This document shows positions 6,196-7,860 of a stretch of DNA of 7,860 nt, piece by piece. Source of the DNA: Pseudomonadota bacterium (GTDB lineage Bacteria; Pseudomonadota; Gammaproteobacteria; Acidiferrobacterales; Acidiferrobacteraceae); NCBI GenBank assembly GCA_021797365.1, contig JAJZZU010000105.1:1-7860 (forward strand), written 5' to 3'. The translations under genes and the position numbers were made by a program. Position 1 is the stretch's first letter. Each line of letters begins with the position of its first letter. The notes under the pieces are model-generated. The model did no database searches. It was not told where the DNA came from and saw only the letters and a list, made by a program, of their open reading frames with translations.

Positions 6196-7068
6196 ATGAT
6201 GAGCGCAAGTCACGATACACACCCCGCCGTAGTCAGGCCCGTCCTTCCTTATGCCCGTGATGCAGGACCTACCATGAGCCGACCCATCTATCGATCCATT
6301 TTCATATCGGATGTGCACCTTGGGACGCGTGGCTGTCAGGCCGAAAGGCTCTTGGATTTTTTTCGCAGTCACTCTTGCGAGGAGCTGTTTCTAGTCGGGG
6401 ACATCATCGACCTGTGGCGTCTCAAGACGCGCTGGTACTGGCCGAGCAGCCATAACACCGTGATCCAAAAGATCCTGCGCATGGCCCGTAACGGCGTCAA
6501 GGTGCACTACATCCGCGGGAATCATGACCCGATCTTCGAGTTCTTGTCGGAACTAACCCTTGCCGATGGCGCGACAGTGGCCTTGGGCGACGTCGTGATC
6601 TGCGAGGACTATGTCCACCGTACCGCCGATGGCAGGTGTTTATGGGTCATTCATGGCGATCAATTTGATGCGGCGATGCGTTATGCCAGGTGGCTTACCC
6701 ATCTCGGAGATCACGGCTATACGGCTCTGCTGTTTCTGAACCGCTACCTGCAAAAGCTGCTTCGTCTGTTCGGGGTGCGTCACGAATGGTCATTGAGTGG
6801 CTATGTGAAGTACCACGTCAAGAGGGCGGTGCAATTCATCAATGACTATGAGTCGCTGGTGGCGGAAGAGGCCTTGCGACGCCACTACGACGGGGTCGTA
6901 TGCGGCCACATTCATCATGCCGAGCACAAGCTTATCAAGAACATCCAGTACTACAACGACGGAGACTGGGTCGAGAGCTGTACGGCGCTCGTCGAGCATC
7001 ATGATGGTCGCATGGAGATCATCCGCTGGACGGCGGCGGCGTCCCGCGATGCCACCAGGGCCGCGTAA
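6196..7068 (+). CDS. LpxH-like metallophosphoesterase (UDP-2,3-diacylglucosamine diphosphatase family)
   Basis: This is a calcineurin-like two-metal phosphoesterase of the COG2908 type, a family that includes LpxH, which hydrolyses UDP-2,3-diacylglucosamine to lipid X in lipid A synthesis. All metal motifs are present (numbered from the 6196 start): SDVHLG with Asp39 and His41, GDIIDLW with Asp69, GNHD with Asn109 and His110, VIHGDQFD with His153, and GHIHHAE with His238 and His240. The later NDGDWVESCTALVEHHDG is typical of LpxH-like paralogues often found beside GT4 glycosyltransferases; these may act on other phospho- or nucleotide-lipids, so lpxH is not assigned. Two starts are possible: ATG 6196 with AGGGGG at 6183-6188, or ATG 6274 with AGGA at 6264-6267. 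The second fits the usual short N-terminus better, and codons 6196-6273 have low third-position GC. There is no signal peptide. Confidence 0.93.
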   Translation: MMSASHDTHPAVVRPVLPYARDAGPTMSRPIYRSIFISDVHLGTRGCQAERLLDFFRSHSCEELFLVGDIIDLWRLKTRWYWPSSHNTVIQKILRMARNGVKVHYIRGNHDPIFEFLSELTLADGATVALGDVVICEDYVHRTADGRCLWVIHGDQFDAAMRYARWLTHLGDHGYTALLFLNRYLQKLLRLFGVRHEWSLSGYVKYHVKRAVQFINDYESLVAEEALRRHYDGVVCGHIHHAEHKLIKNIQYYNDGDWVESCTALVEHHDGRMEIIRWTAAASRDATRAA

Positions 7069-7097
7069 GTGCGCGACCGACGCGTCCGCGCGGGGAT

Positions 7098-7115
7098 GAT
7101 CCGTGCTGTCGGATC
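7098..7115 (+). terminator. Hairpin downstream of the phosphoesterase gene
   Basis: GATCCG (7098-7103) and CGGATC (7110-7115) form a perfect 6-base-pair stem with a 6-base loop, 30 bases after the phosphoesterase stop. A second GC-rich palindrome, GCCCGCCGGCGGGC (7132-7145), follows. Neither has a T-tract. They are placed as expected for transcription ending between two convergent genes. Confidence 0.35.
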
Positions 7116-7277
7116 GCCGGCCTGACGGCGTGCCCGCCGGCGGGCGGGGGGTCGTGCCCGGGTCTTGAGGCCGGCCGCAGCGCGATCGCCACCATGGCGC
7201 ATGGCCCCGCGCCGGGCGCTGGCGGATGGCCTCGCGAGACACGGGGCTGTGAGCGCTCACCTCCCTCGACGGTCCTG

Positions 7278-7860
7278 TCAGGGGGGCGGCGCCGGCGAGC
7301 GATCGTATGACGCAGGAGCCTTCAGGGGGGGCCGTGTCGCTACGATGGCGTGAACCGTCAGGCGCCGGCCGGCACGCAGCACGCCGAGCGTGACGGGGGT
7401 GCCGGGCTTGGTATCCGCGATCGTGAGCAGGGCACGGTTGGCCGAGCGCAGCGGTCGGCCGTTGATTGCGTAGAGCACGTCTCCTGGGCGTATGCCGGCC
7501 TTGGCCGCCGGTCCATTCTTGTAGATCGCCGCTACCACCACCCCGTGCGTGGACCTCGGGAGCTTCAGGGCGCGCGCGAGCGCCGGCGTGAGCGTCTGGC
7601 CGGCAACGCCTATCCAGCCTTCGATCACATGGCCGTATTTGACGATTTGGCGAAACACATGGCGCGCTAGGTTGACGGGGATGGCAAAGCCGATCCCCTG
7701 GAAGCCCCCGCTATGGGTATAGATGGCGCTGTCGATGCCGATCAGATGCCCTTCGGTATTGATGAGTGCGCCCCCCGAGTTTCCGGGATTGATGGCGGCA
7801 TCCGTCTGGATGAAGTTTTCGATCGGGTTCAGGCCGAGCGCATCCCGGCCGGTTGCGCTC
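7278..7860 (-). CDS. HtrA/DegS/AlgW-type serine protease, C-terminal part (5' end outside window)
   Basis: The minus-strand frame is open to the window edge and encodes the last 193 residues of a trypsin-like HtrA protease, a periplasmic or membrane-anchored enzyme for damaged proteins or envelope-stress signalling. It contains the family's [17 protein letters not shown], with the catalytic Ser codon at 7778-7776, then [12 protein letters not shown] single PDZ domain follows, from about [12 protein letters not shown] through [21 protein letters not shown] to the ends of its strands. A short Pro-rich tail then ends the protein, so there is no second PDZ. One PDZ fits DegS/AlgW rather than DegP/DegQ. 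The catalytic His and Asp and the N-terminus lie outside the window. A GTG at 7658 is only an internal Val codon. The gene converges on the phosphoesterase gene. Confidence 0.93.
   Translation of the reverse strand, partial: SATGRDALGLNPIENFIQTDAAINPGNSGGALINTEGHLIGIDSAIYTHSGGFQGIGFAIPVNLARHVFRQIVKYGHVIEGWIGVAGQTLTPALARALKLPRSTHGVVVAAIYKNGPAAKAGIRPGDVLYAINGRPLRSANRALLTIADTKPGTPVTLGVLRAGRRLTVHAIVATRPPLKAPASYDRSPAPPP

Noticed and set aside
7132..7145. Perfect 14-base palindrome GCCCGCCGGCGGGC
   Set aside because: All G and C in a very GC-rich gap; as a hairpin it has only 5 pairs and a 4-base loop and no T-tract, so it is not listed as a separate terminator.
7249..7260. Palindrome GTGAGCGCTCAC, identical to the core of the symmetric lac operator
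   Set aside because: It lies between the 3' ends of two convergent genes, with no promoter and no lac-type gene nearby. A 12-base palindrome here is better explained as chance or as part of a transcription-end structure.
7278..7658. A complete 126-residue PDZ protein starting at the GTG at 7658
   Set aside because: The frame continues upstream to the window edge with the HtrA active-site sequence, so this is the C-terminal part of a longer protease.

Overview
The window is about 7.9 kb of GC-rich, densely coding bacterial chromosome. Gene content and order (stand-alone hisI and hisE followed by an HIT gene and tatABC, with an HtrA/DegS-type protease close by) and the closeness of TatA and TatC to the E. 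coli proteins suggest a gammaproteobacterium or a near relative. A chemolithotrophic or acidophilic lineage such as Acidiferrobacter would fit, but that is only a guess. I see no rRNA, tRNA, CRISPR array, insertion sequence or phage gene.

Layout: (1) 1-2620, plus strand: a tight operon-like run of the 3' part of hisI, then hisE, a histidine-triad (HIT) hydrolase, tatA, tatB and tatC. Gaps are -4 to +12 bases, apart from a 20-base tatB/tatC overlap. The run joins two late-middle steps of histidine biosynthesis to the complete twin-arginine export translocase. A strong hairpin begins at the tatC stop codon. (2) 2758-4248, minus strand: an MFS transporter of the sugar/organic-acid porter type, convergent with tatC and preceded by an extended -10 promoter that would give a nearly leaderless mRNA. 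(3) 4249-4681: a 433-base divergent intergenic region holding four copies of a 13-14 base motif (two as a long inverted repeat, two as direct copies) plus a smaller hairpin. (4) 4682-5866, plus strand: a GT4-family retaining glycosyltransferase. (5) 5867-6195: 329 bases with a stem-loop, a palindrome and at most a doubtful small ORF. (6) 6196-7068, plus strand: an LpxH-like (COG2908-type) metallophosphoesterase. (7) 7069-7277: convergent intergenic DNA with hairpins. (8) 7278-7860, minus strand: the C-terminal half of a single-PDZ HtrA/DegS/AlgW-type serine protease that runs off the window.

How the genes fit together: HisI and HisE perform consecutive reactions on the PR-ATP/PR-AMP branch of histidine synthesis. 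TatA, TatB and TatC form one membrane complex that exports folded proteins. The glycosyltransferase and the LpxH-like phosphoesterase are a plausible envelope glycolipid pair. The HtrA protease belongs to periplasmic quality control. Nothing here is clearly a new system. The points most worth a second look are the four-copy motif between the divergent MFS and glycosyltransferase genes, the odd TatB (Asp at the normal Gly-Pro hinge, and a C-terminal reading frame that may be shifted), and the glycosyltransferase/phosphoesterase pair.
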